A model generated the notes under the pieces. It saw only the letters and a program-made list of their open reading frames with translations. It was not told where the DNA came from and did no database searches. Below are positions 51,791 through 62,753 of a stretch of DNA of 64,000 nt, piece by piece. This DNA comes from Erythrocercus mccallii (taxonomy: Eukaryota; Chordata; Aves; Passeriformes; Dicruridae): positions 326,658 through 390,657 of the forward strand of contig VZRG01000521.1 of NCBI GenBank assembly GCA_013397435.1. Direction: 5' to 3'. Position numbers and translations under genes: made by a program. Each line of letters starts with the position of its first letter. Positions within the stretch are counted from its first letter, which is position 1.

Positions 51791-53880
51791 GGTGAGTGTG
51801 CATTTCCACTGCTGAAACAACAGACCCACAGCCTGGTAAATTGTTTTTCTGTAGAAACACAGCATCTGTTTGGGTTAAGAGGGCAGGGTTGGAAGTGTTG
51901 ATGAGGACCTGAGTTGACCTAGGGAAGGGTCCCCTCCAAGAGTGGACAAACGTGAGCTGCTCCAGCAGAGGCACCTGCAGGAGCAGGGCTGTGATGGGTG
52001 AGCTCTATGTGGAAGGTGGTCACGCTTGGTTTCCTCTGCAATGCTGTTGTCCTGAATAAACATTAGATTGGTTTTGGAGGGCTGCCCAGATGATCATTAA
52101 CCTTCTCCTGGCCCATGACAAGAAGCCAGCCTGCAGCACTGAGCTAAAATTAGGCTTGTAGGGCACTGGGCCTTGCCAGATATAGCAAGATCTGGGCAGA
52201 AACCCTCTTCAGAAAGGGGATAGCCAGGGGGGTCCAGCCTTAAGCTGGGCTCCCCAGCTCCGGAGGACAGGAGCTACATCATTAAAATCACAAGATAACC
52301 TGGATTGGAGGAGACATCTGAAAGTGGCCAACCAGCAAAGCAGGACCAGATTCCAAGGCAAGCGAGTCAGTGAGAGGTTAGCAGAGGTATTTGCTTACAG
52401 CACAGACATAACAGTTCCTGTGTGCATGACACATGCTGATGGAAAGGTGAGTTCTGTTCTGCCTACCTAGAGATTGCAGATCATTGCCATGAAGTCCTTC
52501 ATGAGCTGTGTATTTTCTTGTCCGTCTCTCAACACTCAGCATTACAGCCCACCTAGAAACTGGGATGTTGCTCTGGCCAGAGACCCCTTCACAGAGGAAG
52601 GGCAGGACAGAGGGGCAAGTGTTCTTCTGCAAATACAACCATAAAAAAAAAATCAGAGCAAAAAAGACACTTGCACCTCTAAAAATAATTTCTAACAACT
52701 CACCATTTCACAGATCCTTCACCAGATTTTCCCCTGTGGAAAACTGGGTTTTCCCATCTGGGAGGCAAAGGGTTATGCAGGCTTCCTGCAAAAAATAAAT
52801 TAGTGAATGGAAGCAGTAAAGCCCTTTTCCAAACAGCAGCAAAGATCTGAGTGAGGATGACAGTGCAGGGGAGACAAGGCTCAGCACAGATTGTCTCCGC
52901 TGAGGAGCACCAGCAGCTCCACTTCCCAACGTGGGGCTGGCTCCCTCCATTGCATCGGTGCTGGAAAAACATCCTTTGATCTTAGCACTGTTTACAGGGG
53001 AAAGCGGGACTCTTGCTTCCATGCCAGACCTCTGCTTTTCCCCAGCCTACCATCAGCATCACCATCCCATGATGAAGCTGTGATTCAGAGTGATTATTTC
53101 TCAGGAAAAATCCCATTGAGAAAGTATTAGGGAGGCTTTCTCCCATGGAAACACACCTTTCTTATTGCTAGAGTCCTACCTGACCAGAGCTCTTACTTCT
53201 CTATGTCCCCCAAAACCTTTTTCCTCTTTCCCTAACTCTGTCTCTCTCATCCCATTTCTCAGCTCCTTGGGAGCTCAACTGCACTGTCAGGGGCTGGAGC
53301 TGATGTTCCATTGCCACTTGTGCTGATGTTTTGGAAGGCTGGTTTAATGCACAGGTACCCCAGCTGGGCTTAAGAGGTTGCTCACTAAGAAGATCATTTA
53401 TGCATTTACTTAAACTCAGCAGAGGCTTCTGCTCAGCAGCCCACAGCAGCATGAGATAGGGTTGTCATCTCAACAGACCCTGGAAACCAAGCAGCATGAG
53501 ATGGATGTATATGACTTCAGACTGCAGCTGAGTAACAGAAGAGTAGTCTCATTTTCTGAAATCCCAACAGTTTGTCTTAAAAATATTGCCATTTTAAACC
53601 AGAATTTATCTTGCCATAGAAAGAAAGGTTCCAAAAATATTTGTGCAAACAGGTCTGTTCTGGCCATTCCCAGGCTGCAGCTCTGGTCTCATCCTGGCTT
53701 TTGGAAGCACAGTGGCTTTGAACTAGGGCTCCCTTCAGAAACTACAGCACCCAAGTTTACTACTAAATTAAATGGGATTGAATATCAGATTCCAGTAAAG
53801 ATGGTCACTTTTTCAATGAAAGTTAAAATAGGAATAAGCCAAGGAGAGACTGGCCCCAGCTCCATACTGAGCCCATGAGT

Positions 53881-53925
53881 GTTGGTAATATTGGTAATAT
53901 TGATTGACATATTGGTAATATTAAT
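53881..53925 (+). repeat. Imperfect TTGGTAATA repeat
   Basis: Three copies of TTGGTAATATT plus one diverged copy. On the minus strand this yields a spurious Asn-Ile-Thr-rich peptide; it is not a gene. Confidence 0.8.
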
Positions 53926-54812
53926 GTCCCTATATAGAGACCAAGTGTGTCGTTTCTCTTTGTTTCCCCCAGTGTCTCCCAGAAAAGTTCTCTCTTTGCC
54001 ATCCCTCCCACCTGGATACTTGTCATACAATCTGTGACCTCCCAGAGTCCCAGTAAAAGCTATCCTGGATGCAATGCTGGGCACTTCTCTCTCAGCCTCC
54101 CCTTCACCTCTCTGCTTCATTCCTTCTTAATCTCCCCTCAAACCCCAGTGGAAAATATGTCTATTCTCCCTTGCCTGTTTTTCTTAAATAATAAATAATA
54201 GCAGGAGAAAGAGTAGAATTGACTGGAGAACTCTATTATCTAACACTGTGAGGCATTTGGGAATAAGGTTGGGATGCACAAAATTCTGCCTAAACCCTGT
54301 CAGTAAAGGATATTAGGACCAGGATGTCTGGATATAAAATGAACTTGAATTTTACAGGCCTGAGTGTCCTTATTATCCAGGGAGGTTGTGATTCTGACCA
54401 ACATCACCCAGCGGGAGTCATGGAGCAAAGACCCGGAGTATGAGTGAGGGAAAAACCTGCCTGGAACCCTCCTTTCCCCACCTGACATAATCAGGATGGA
54501 CGTTAGCTATTTACAGGTGATTTCATCACTCTTAAAGGTTTTATCTGCCATCTTGGAGCTGCCTCTCCAGATTATCTTACACATAATGAAGAACCAAGGT
54601 TTACTTTAAAATCTGGTTCCTGCTAGCCAAATTCTGGGTGACCAAACACTCCTGTTTGTAGTGTACCACTCCCGGTTTCCTCGTAGTGAGGATAATTTTT
54701 TGATAAAACAGCCCAAGTGGCTGCAAAAGGGGATCTAAGAGCAGCTGGAGATGGAGCAGCTATGGAAAAGGAAGTTATGGAGATGCAGAAGTGCCAAGGA
54801 GAGGAGCACTGT

Positions 54813-54833
54813 TGTGTGTGTACACACACACAC
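54813..54833. repeat. (TG)n(CA)n alternating palindrome
   Basis: TGTGTGTGT is followed directly by ACACACACA; positions 54813-54830 are a perfect 18-base palindrome within 21 bases of alternating purine and pyrimidine. It is a potential Z-DNA or cruciform former. Confidence 0.85.
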
Positions 54834-56889
54834 CCATGCGTAATCTTGCGTTCCCTCAGTAAATGTAATCCACAGTTTGAAATAACTCATTCAGTAGAAT
54901 AACAAAATTAGGAACTGAGTGCCAGCTCCCTTCCCAGCCCCCACTGCTTCTTTGTTTGCTTCCTTGCAGCTGCTGCTCTGGTTTAATTTTCCAAGATGCC
55001 ATTAGTTGGGAAATGGAAGCAAAAACTTCCCAGGCAACTTCCTGGTATTGGAAGCTCCAGCTTTGCCTTTTCCTTTCCACCTCCCCTTGCTGTGGGTTTT
55101 CAGCCAGGATAAAGGATGCTGCTGCTCCTCCAGTGCAGGCTGCAGCCTCGAAATTCCAGCTATCCCTCTTTGCTGCTGGGTTGTTGACAGAGACCAGAGC
55201 TGGAGAAGTAGAGATGGGAAGGAGGGGAGCATATCCCAGTCAGGGCTGAGGATTAACAGGGAGAAGCGTGGATCTGGGCTCCAGCAGAGACACTGGATAT
55301 CAGAGGCAGTGTGCAAGGAGCTAGGAGTGTCATTGCCCCTTTGCTGGCCTGTTAGCCACAGAAATCCAGCATCATCTCAGCTGCTCAAACTGTTCTGCCT
55401 CCTGTGAGCAGAAGGAAAGGGAATTACAGCAGTGTCTGCAGGGCCCAGGTAACTGCAGGAATGGTATTTCCTGGGTGGCTGCCATGACCTTGTCATGGAT
55501 GTGGCCTGTTGTCATTGTCACCATGGTACCATGCTTCAAGATATCTCTGACTGAGATTAAACCAATAATTCCAAACCATTTCTGTTGTTACTCCACACTG
55601 TCTTCATTCCTACCTTTTGCTTGGTTCTCCTACAGCAAAAGAGACCCCAAATTGCCACTTTCTGGTTGTTTTTCGTGTGAGAGTTTTGCTGGTTTATTCT
55701 CAGGTTTTCTCAGCTCTGTAGGGGTTCAGAGGACTGGAAAAAGCGATGTGCAATTGTGTTACAAGGAGAATAAACTCAGGACAACTGGGCAAAGATGAAT
55801 CAGGCAGGCAGGAGAGTTAAACCGCTAGATCCTTGCGGGATGCTTGGCACTGATGTTGCTTGGGCACACACCCACCACGGGCTGGGATGGAGGCTCTCAG
55901 AAGCCAACAAGATGAACAATTATGTCTTTTGTGCAAAAAAACAAGACCCACTTCTCCACTCAGCAGTCATGTCCCAAGAATCTAATAAAAAGGGAGATTA
56001 GCCCCTCTTTCCTCTCTCACATCTCCTTAATGCTGTCATTTTATTCACACTTTGTAAAGCAAATAAACCAGCAAATTGGTTGCTTTAATGAGCTGAAATT
56101 AAACTCAGGCTACTGATAAAATGCCATTTCTCCTTTCTGTTGTTGGGAAGGACTTGGCTGATAGGCAATGCATGGGAAAGAAAAGAAAACATACAGTGGG
56201 AGCCTTACTGAATGAGTTTGAGTAATTTACTGCTGCTCTTCTTCATCCCCAACACCTCCAGTTAGATGAGGGAAGCACAAGGGTGCTATAGGGGAAGGCT
56301 GTAGGGGATCAGCCTGGCAGGATCTGTGGATCTGTCTTTGCTCTTTGCTCATGGATGGTCCCGCTCCACTAATTCCCTCTGCCCACAGCCTTTCCCCAGG
56401 GAGGAGCGACAAGAACATTCCTCTGTGAGGAAAAGGCTGGTTTGGCTTTGCAGAGCCTTCCCAAACTCAGGTTTGCCCAGACAGGGTGGTTGGGTCACAG
56501 AGGGGGATAGAGGAGACAGAATAAGTTTTTTGCTGAAGAGAATGGGCCAAGTGCATCCCTTCCTGCTGCCTGTGCTTGGTTTGAGCTTTCCCTGCCTGCA
56601 GGAATCCACAAGTCCATGGAGGAGGACAGGGAGCTGCTGGAATCAAGTGTCACCAAGAAGGGACAACTGGGGCAAGCCATTGCTTATGGCTCTGCAGGCC
56701 AGGAATACCCTGATCCCACACCCTTAGGGGCAATACACATCCCCACAGGATGCAGGAGGAGCTGCACACCAGGCTGCTCCCTGTGACAGAGGAGAGCTGG
56801 CAGCCCTAGAGAGAGTCTCCACCTGCAACACAATGCATGTGCTGGGATTTTCACCCCAACAAGAGGAGCTCAGGGCACTTTGCTTCAGT

Positions 56890-57010
56890 CTCCCACCACC
56901 CTGTGAAGTTCTATCATTATCTCATGGTAGCAGAGAGGAGGCTGGAGTGCAGAGAGGTTAATTGAGTTGTCTAACACCAGAGGGATGTAGCAGCAGATGT
57001 GTTTCAGTCT
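56890..57010. mobile_element. MIR-like ancient SINE fragment
   Basis: CACCACCCTGTGAAGTTCTA, TCATTATCTCATGGTAGCAG, GAGGAGGCTGGAGTGCAGAG and AGGTTAATTGAGTTGTCTAA track the MIR core phrase by phrase (CCCTGTGAAGTAG, ATTATTATCCC, GAGGAAACTGAGGCACAGAG, AGGTTAAGTGACTTGCCCAA). It is the best preserved of the three such fragments. Confidence 0.55.
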
Positions 57011-58680
57011 GGCACTGCAGCCCGTGTCTCGCTGTGGAGGTGGCAAGGGGGGAACACTCACCTGCAATCTCCCAGGGAGCTCTTCCCTGCCTCGCTGGCT
57101 CCAAGGACTCAGCTGTGTTGAGATGGACTTCCAGGCACTGCAGAGCATCCCAGGGCAGTGACAGCACACAGAGGACAAGGTGGCTGGAAAGTCTCACGTG
57201 CAGAGAGCTGATGTGAGAGAGGGTCTTGTTATTCATGTAATGGAAACGTAACTGTCACCAGGGAACAGACTCATTGCTCACAATCCAACCAAATTTTACT
57301 GCTTATTATTGCTGGCCTGATTACCAAGGTATAAACTGAATGGTAAGCAGTGAAATACAGTCTCCTTCCCTGCCTGGTATTGTGACTGGAAAGGAACCTG
57401 GTTTCTCTGGGACAAGGGTCAGAGTATAGCATCTGCCTCTAAACAATCAGCCCCACACGATTTTCAGGTATGTAGTACCAAGAACAGTCCAGCCTGGGCA
57501 CTGTGAAATGGTTCAGAGAACTGTTTTTGGGTTTATACTCTTTTTCAGATTTAATGAAAGACAATTTGGATGTAAGATGTGGCCTTACCTCCTTTACAAC
57601 TTTTCAAGAAACTTCCAGTCCTTACCAGCTATGTTTCCAAGGACTTCCCTGGTTTCTACAGTCTGCCCTTGGACAAGGAAGACAAACAGTTTTCCCATTC
57701 CCAAAAAAATCTTCAAAGAAGGATTTTTCTAGTTAGGCCATGATGATTTCTCTCCACTTATGGGCAACTCCTTCTCTGCCACAACATCTCACTGCATCCA
57801 TCCTACCAGCTCAGATTTCCTTTTGGCAGTAGAGATATCCACCGATGATGTTTTCAATATCTTCTGAAAAAGAATGACCCAGGAGATGTTGGTGCTCATG
57901 CATTTCCCACCTCTCCACTTTTGCCTTCCTGTTTCCCTAAAAAATCAGAAAAAGAGGAGCTGTCCATGAAAATATATGCTTAGTCGAAAATTTAGAGGGA
58001 AAAGAATGGAAAATATGAGCCAGAGATGAGTTTCTTTGGGGGGAGTGAGGCTGCTGGCAGCCCCACAAGTTTGTGTCTAGTGAAGACTTTTCCTAGTCTT
58101 CAAACAGCCGTTTCTGGCTGGGGAGAGAAGGTCCTGTCCCATCCTCTGCAAACGCTCTTGTTATGCCACTGAATGTTTGCTGGTTCTCCACACCTCTGCA
58201 TCATTTCACCTGGAAGGGAGAGGCCTTGGAGAAAGGCAGCAAGCCCCCAGCAGGGACAAGGACACTGGGTGGTTCACAATCACACCAGTGGCTTTTGCAA
58301 AGAGAGCCCTGGAACAACTGCTCCGTTTCCCAGAAACAGGACCAGTGTTTGATGCTGGGCTGTATCCCAGATGCCACATGGCAGTGCAAGCAGAGAGACA
58401 CGGTGTCCTGGACCAGCACCCCTCGTGTGGGCACTGCTGCTGCGCACACCAGCACACGAGACAGTCAGGATTCCCCTCAGCAAAATGCTGCAGCATCAAA
58501 TCTACATCAGAGCGAGTTGTCTAGACTTCATCTGCTCTCAGCGGAGAGGAACAGACACTTCTGGGCCATCAGTCCTCTCCTCCTCAGGTAGACACATAAA
58601 TAGGTCAGACAAACGGTGCACTGGATGTGCATTGGTCTCTCAACTGCCAAATAAGTGATGCTGGACGAGGGCTCAGAGGG

Positions 58681-58703
58681 TGACCTCAGTGGTCAGTGAC
58701 CAC
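58681..58703. promoter_or_regulatory. Cluster of nuclear-receptor half-sites
   Basis: TGACC at 58681, GGTCA at 58691 and TGACC at 58697 lie within 21 bases. The last two form the perfect 15-base palindrome GTGGTCAGTGACCAC (58689-58703), an inverted repeat with one-base spacing. It is about 620 bases before the ELFN1 start codon. Binding is not shown. Confidence 0.3.
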
Positions 58704-58829
58704 CTCCCCTTGTGCTGCCAAATAGTGCTGGTGGCAGCCAAATAAATCAAAAGCTCTTTGAAAGGTGGTTGCCAGAATGAGAAGGCGAGTGCCTAAGAGG
58801 GGAGTTGGACGGATCTCCATCACCTCTGA

Positions 58830-58877
58830 CTGTCTTTCCTTTGTGCTTAGTTTGTGCTTGTCTTTTGTTTTGAGCAG
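58830..58877 (+). promoter_or_regulatory. Candidate splice acceptor of the ELFN1 coding exon
   Basis: A T/C-rich tract (CTGTCTTTCC through TTTTGTTTTGAGCAG) ends in CAG at 58875-58877 and is followed by GTGAGCCGAG. It sits 440 bases before the start codon. It fits a U2-type 3' splice site for a 5' UTR intron, which ELFN1 has in mammals. The competing site ends at 59317. Assigned by eye only. Confidence 0.4.
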
Positions 58878-59317
58878 GTGAGCCGAGGGACTGAGCGGGG
58901 ACAGCTGAACACACGGAGGCACAGGGAGATGGGGACCAGCACCACGATGTGCAGCAAAAAGAGAACGAGGAGAAGTACTATAAAAAATGAGAGGAAGGCT
59001 TGTCTCTAAGCCTGAACAACTCCTCTGCACAGGCGCTTAACTTCATGACTCCCTCCTCGAGATGCCAGAGGCGTGGTGATGTGGGACCAGCCTCAGCCAC
59101 CAAGGCCTTGGTAGCAGCCCCTGGCTGCTGGCTGCCGAGTACCGTGGGCACCGAGCTCCGCTTTCTCCACGGGCGCTTCCCTCCCGTCTCCGAGCCATGA
59201 GGAGAAGGGAGAGGCAAGCAAAGCTGCCGAAGGAGCACTAGCCCACACCTTCCCGGCCCCTGTCCTGCTCCCCGCTTCCAGCAGACCAGGAACCCCTTCT
59301 CCGTGCTGCCCTTCCAG
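58878..59317 (+). other. ELFN1: Probable ELFN1 5' leader (5' end of coding exon)
   Basis: This is the stretch between a good splice-acceptor candidate and the ELFN1 ATG. A pyrimidine-rich tract (about 58830-58874) ends in GAGCAG at 58877, so an exon could begin at 58878. A second acceptor candidate, CTGCCCTTCCAG, ends at 59317 directly before the ATG; if it is used, this whole stretch is intron. The leader would contain three ATG-started upstream frames: 58929-59009 (26 codons), 59045-59200 (51 codons) and 59197-59241 (14 codons). None joins the main frame. CpG content rises toward the ATG. The start context is C at -3 and G at +4, so only half of the Kozak optimum is met. Transcript data would be needed to choose between the acceptors. 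Confidence 0.45.
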
Positions 59318-61708
59318 ATGGCAGGTCGCCGGTGGGCAGCGACGCCAGCCCTCTGCATGTGCGTGGCGGCCGTGTCTCTCCTGCACGCCGGCGGGGTGCG
59401 GGCAGACTGCTGGCTCATCGAGGGGGACAAGGGCTTCGTCTGGTTGGCCATCTGCAGCCAAAACCAGCCCCCCTACGAGTCCATCCCCCAGCAGATCAAC
59501 AGCACCATCGTGGACTTGCGGCTGAACGACAACAAGATCAAGAGCGTGCAGTATGCCTCGCTCAGCCGCTTCGGCAACCTGACATACCTCAACCTGACGA
59601 AGAACGAGATCTCCTACATCGAGGACGGTGCCTTTTCAGGACAGTTCAACCTCCAGGTGCTGCAGCTGGGTTACAACCGACTGAGGAACCTCACCGAGGG
59701 CATCCTCCGGGGCCTGGGGAAGCTGGAGTACCTCTATCTCCAGGCCAACCTCATCGAGATCGTCACCCCCAATGCCTTCTGGGAGTGCCCCAACATAGTG
59801 AACATTGACCTGTCCATGAACAGGATCCAGAGACTGGACAGCAACACGTTTCGGGGCCTAAACAAGCTCTCTGTCTGTGAACTCTACAGTAACCCCTTCT
59901 ACTGCTCCTGCGAGCTCCTCGGCTTCCTGCAATGGCTGGAGGCTTTCACCAACATGACACGCACCTACGACCGGATGCAGTGCGACTCCCCACCCGACTA
60001 CATAGGCTACTACTTGTTAGGCCAAGGCCGGACTGGCTACCGCAATGCTCTGAGCATGCTCTCTTCCCTTTGCACTGGTGGCTCCTACACTGTGATCCCT
60101 CGTTTTATTCCTCCCAGGTACCAGGTGACCACGGTGCCCTCCGAAAGCCCCTGCTCCGAGGAGGAGTGCTCCTCTGGTGACGGCACCACGCCGCAGTTCT
60201 CCCTGTTCACGCCCATCGGTGAGACGGAGGTGCGCCCCAACATCCAGGTGAAGCACCTCAACCACAACTCGGCCGTCCTCACCGTGCAGATCCCCTACCC
60301 CTTCAGCAAGATGTACATCCTCTCCCAGTTCGAAAACGGCTTCTCCTCCATGATCACCAAGCTCAGGAAGAAGGAGGAGAACATCACCGTGAGCAACCTA
60401 GTAGCACAAAGAGATTACACCTACTGTGTAGTCTCTGTTCATCAGTACTCCAAGTACAACCATACCTGTGTCACCATCACCCCCACCAGACCCAACCGCA
60501 AGGAGCCAGTGCCCACCCCTTCCACTGCCACCCATTACATCATGACAATCCTGGGCTGTCTCTTTGGCATGGTGATTGTCCTGGGCGTGGTGTATTACTG
60601 CCTCCGGAAGAGGCGCCAGCAGGAGGAGAAGCACAAAAAGGCTACCGGCAGCATGAAGAAGACCATCATCGAGCTGAAGTATGGGCCAGAGATGGAGACC
60701 ACCAGCATCACCCAGCTGTCCCAGGGACAGATACTGGGTGGGGAGACAGTGACCCGCATCCCCTACCTACCTTCGGCTGGGGAGGTCGAGCAGTACAAGC
60801 TGATTGAGAGCAGCGAGACCCCCAAGGCCACCAAGGGCAACTACATGGAGGTGAGGACAGGTGAGCAGCCTGAGAGGCGAGACTGTGAGCTGTCCCTGCC
60901 GCCAGACACCCAGGGCTCTGTGGCTGAGATCTCCACCATTGCCAAGGAGGTGGACAAGGTGAACCAGATCATCAACAACTGCATCGATGCCTTGAAATCC
61001 GAGTCCACCTCCTTCCAAGGGGTGAAATCGGGGGCAGTCTCCACGGTGGAGCCTCAGCTGGTGCTCTTATCAGAGCAGATCCCCAGCAAGCACGGATTCC
61101 TTTCCCCCGTCTACAAGGAAAGCTACAACCACCCTCTCCAGCGACACCACAGCATGGAGGCTGCCCCCAAACGCTCCAGCACCTCTTCCAGCGGCTCCAT
61201 ACGGAGCCCCAGGTCCTACCGCTCCGAGGGATCGGGCCACAAATCCGAAGCCAAATACATTGAGAAGACATCCCCCACCACCGACACCATCCTCACTGTG
61301 ACACCGGCCGCGGCCATCCTGCGGGCAGAGGCGGAGAAGATCCGCCAGTACAGCGAACACCGGCACTCGTACCCCAGCTCGCACCCAGGGGAGCAGCACG
61401 ACAGCATGGGCGGGCGGAAGCCTTCCATCCTGGAGCCTCTGACCCGTCCTCGCCCCAGAGACCTGGCCTACTCCCAGCTCTCGCCCCAGTATCACAACCT
61501 GAGCTACACCTCCAGCCCGGAGTACACCTGCAAACCATCGCACAGCATCTGGGAGCGCTTCAAACTCAACCGCAAGCGGCACAAAGACGAGGAGGAGTAC
61601 ATGGCAGCCGGCCATGCCCTACGCAAAAAGGTCCAGTTTGCCAAAGACGAGGATCTCCACGACATCTTAGACTACTGGAAGGGCGTCTCTGCCCAGCAAA
61701 AGTCCTGA
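59318..61708 (+). CDS. ELFN1: ELFN1, extracellular LRR and fibronectin type III domain-containing protein 1
   Basis: Seen: one open frame of 796 residues ending at TGA 61706. Residues 1-29 form a signal peptide (hydrophobic core 12-24, likely cut before DCW at 30). About five leucine-rich repeats span 64-185, followed by a cysteine-capped LRRCT (C196, C198, C222, C252). A fibronectin-III-like domain spans about 305-392, a transmembrane helix about 407-428, and a basic stop-transfer follows. N-glycosylation sequons lie at N61, N87, N92, N124, N212, N355 and N381. The C-terminal tail carries KVQF at 771-774, the RVxF-type phosphatase-1 docking motif known in ELFN proteins. Known: ELFN1 is a postsynaptic adhesion protein that binds group III metabotropic glutamate receptors in trans (mGluR7 at interneuron synapses, mGluR6 at rod synapses); it is also listed as a PP1 regulatory subunit. 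The LRR sequence and tail match ELFN1 better than ELFN2. An intronless CDS is normal for the family, not a sign of a retrocopy. The start is the first ATG before the signal peptide; the in-frame GTG at 59303 was rejected. Human ELFN1 is about 828 residues; this one is shorter mainly in the LRRCT-FN3 linker. Confidence 0.97.
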   Translation: MAGRRWAATPALCMCVAAVSLLHAGGVRADCWLIEGDKGFVWLAICSQNQPPYESIPQQINSTIVDLRLNDNKIKSVQYASLSRFGNLTYLNLTKNEISYIEDGAFSGQFNLQVLQLGYNRLRNLTEGILRGLGKLEYLYLQANLIEIVTPNAFWECPNIVNIDLSMNRIQRLDSNTFRGLNKLSVCELYSNPFYCSCELLGFLQWLEAFTNMTRTYDRMQCDSPPDYIGYYLLGQGRTGYRNALSMLSSLCTGGSYTVIPRFIPPRYQVTTVPSESPCSEEECSSGDGTTPQFSLFTPIGETEVRPNIQVKHLNHNSAVLTVQIPYPFSKMYILSQFENGFSSMITKLRKKEENITVSNLVAQRDYTYCVVSVHQYSKYNHTCVTITPTRPNRKEPVPTPSTATHYIMTILGCLFGMVIVLGVVYYCLRKRRQQEEKHKKATGSMKKTIIELKYGPEMETTSITQLSQGQILGGETVTRIPYLPSAGEVEQYKLIESSETPKATKGNYMEVRTGEQPERRDCELSLPPDTQGSVAEISTIAKEVDKVNQIINNCIDALKSESTSFQGVKSGAVSTVEPQLVLLSEQIPSKHGFLSPVYKESYNHPLQRHHSMEAAPKRSSTSSSGSIRSPRSYRSEGSGHKSEAKYIEKTSPTTDTILTVTPAAAILRAEAEKIRQYSEHRHSYPSSHPGEQHDSMGGRKPSILEPLTRPRPRDLAYSQLSPQYHNLSYTSSPEYTCKPSHSIWERFKLNRKRHKDEEEYMAAGHALRKKVQFAKDEDLHDILDYWKGVSAQQKS

Positions 61709-61796
61709 GTCCTCACACAACTCGTGACTTAACACACTAACTGGACCAAAAAGAAATCCGCAGCAGCTATTTTTATTCAGACTATCTTTGAAACAA

Positions 61797-61841
61797 AATA
61801 AAATTTAAAAAAAAAAGAGAGAGAATCAATAAAAAAATAAA
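61797..61841 (+). terminator. Cluster of proximal poly(A) signals
   Basis: Three AATAAA hexamers (61797, 61828, 61836) lie in an A-rich block 90-130 bases after the ELFN1 stop codon. They could support a short 3' UTR isoform. The A-rich context also makes them prone to internal oligo(dT) priming, so cDNA ends mapped here would need care. Confidence 0.35.
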
Positions 61842-62747
61842 AGAGAGAACAAAGAATGAAAAATCTATAAATATTCTATATAATATATAAAGTGAGATAT
61901 TAAAATGTCCTCACGTTGGTGAGACATGCACCAAATTTGAACACAAACTTTGCAAAACAAACAAACTGTGGAGTGGGGAAAAAAGTTTTGTTTCATTTTG
62001 ATTTTTTTAAAAAAATACAAGAAAAAAGAAAAAATTGAATATAAAACGAAAATGAAAGAGCGGGCAGAGAGCTGAGGTCTGGCGTTTTCCAATATTGCAT
62101 TGCATGAGTCCCTATTCCGTGATTTTGTGGATTCTTTGTGAACAGTTTGTGTTCTTCCTTCCTTCCCTTCCAAAATCAACAGCGACAAAAACAGCAACAA
62201 AAACCAAAAAGAGACCAGAAGGAGCTCCATCTTTTGGGCTGTTTTTGCAAACGGAGTCTTCCAGTTTAGACTTTTACCCAGTTGAAGGCCCGTTCACATT
62301 TTCACTCACCAAGAGGTTTTACCACACATTGCATTGTAAACCGAAGTCGTTAATTGTACAGAGAAAATTTCTATATTTGCAATGTTTGCTGTATAATGAG
62401 AAAGAGAGAGGAGAAAAAAAAATACTACATCTACTAAAATATATATATATATCTATATTCACCTGTTTGTACCAGGTTTTAATCATGGATTTTAGAGAAA
62501 GAGATGGAGTTTTATTTGAAGGACTTTTTTGTTTGTTGGCTAGTTGATGGGATATCTTTTGGAGGGGGGAGTGTTTGGAGTGTTTCTAAGTGTTTTGTTT
62601 CGATTTCTTCCACCAATTGTCTGTGTCCAAGTTCTCATCACTTCCAAGTACATTGAAGAAAAAAGGCTCGTACCCAGGAAAATAGAATCCCTCACCTTAT
62701 TCCAGATGGGAGACCATCACCACTGGGAGCTGGGAAGGGGATGAGAA

Positions 62748-62753
62748 ATAAAG
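62748..62753 (+). terminator. Distal poly(A) signal candidate for ELFN1
   Basis: A canonical AATAAA lies about 1.04 kb after the stop codon, where the T-rich UTR-like sequence gives way to ordinary flanking DNA. A GT-rich stretch (GAGCTGGTGTCACC) follows within 30 bases and could serve as the downstream element. Confidence 0.45.

Larger units (their letters stand above)
49272..58829. other. Non-coding DNA upstream of ELFN1
   Basis: No supported gene. Holds a poly(A) tract, the TTGGTAATA repeat, the TG/CA palindrome and a MIR-like fragment. A 12-base direct repeat AGCAATTGTTCC lies at about 49855 and 49870. Most likely ELFN1 5' flank or intron. Confidence 0.55.

Noticed and set aside
59303..59317. 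Extension of ELFN1 to a GTG five codons upstream
   Set aside because: Vertebrate genes rarely start at GTG; the ATG at 59318 directly precedes a good signal peptide and matches the family N-terminus.
59332..59808. 158-codon frame in another phase at the ELFN1 start
   Set aside because: Arg/Pro/Gln-rich shadow frame created by the GC-rich third positions of ELFN1.
61070..61615. 181-codon antisense frame inside ELFN1
   Set aside because: Shadow of the GC-rich ELFN1 coding exon; no own start context or known domain.
59318..61708. Identity as ELFN2 or as a processed retrocopy
   Set aside because: LRR and tail residues match ELFN1; an intronless coding exon is normal for the family, and there are no target-site repeats or disablements.
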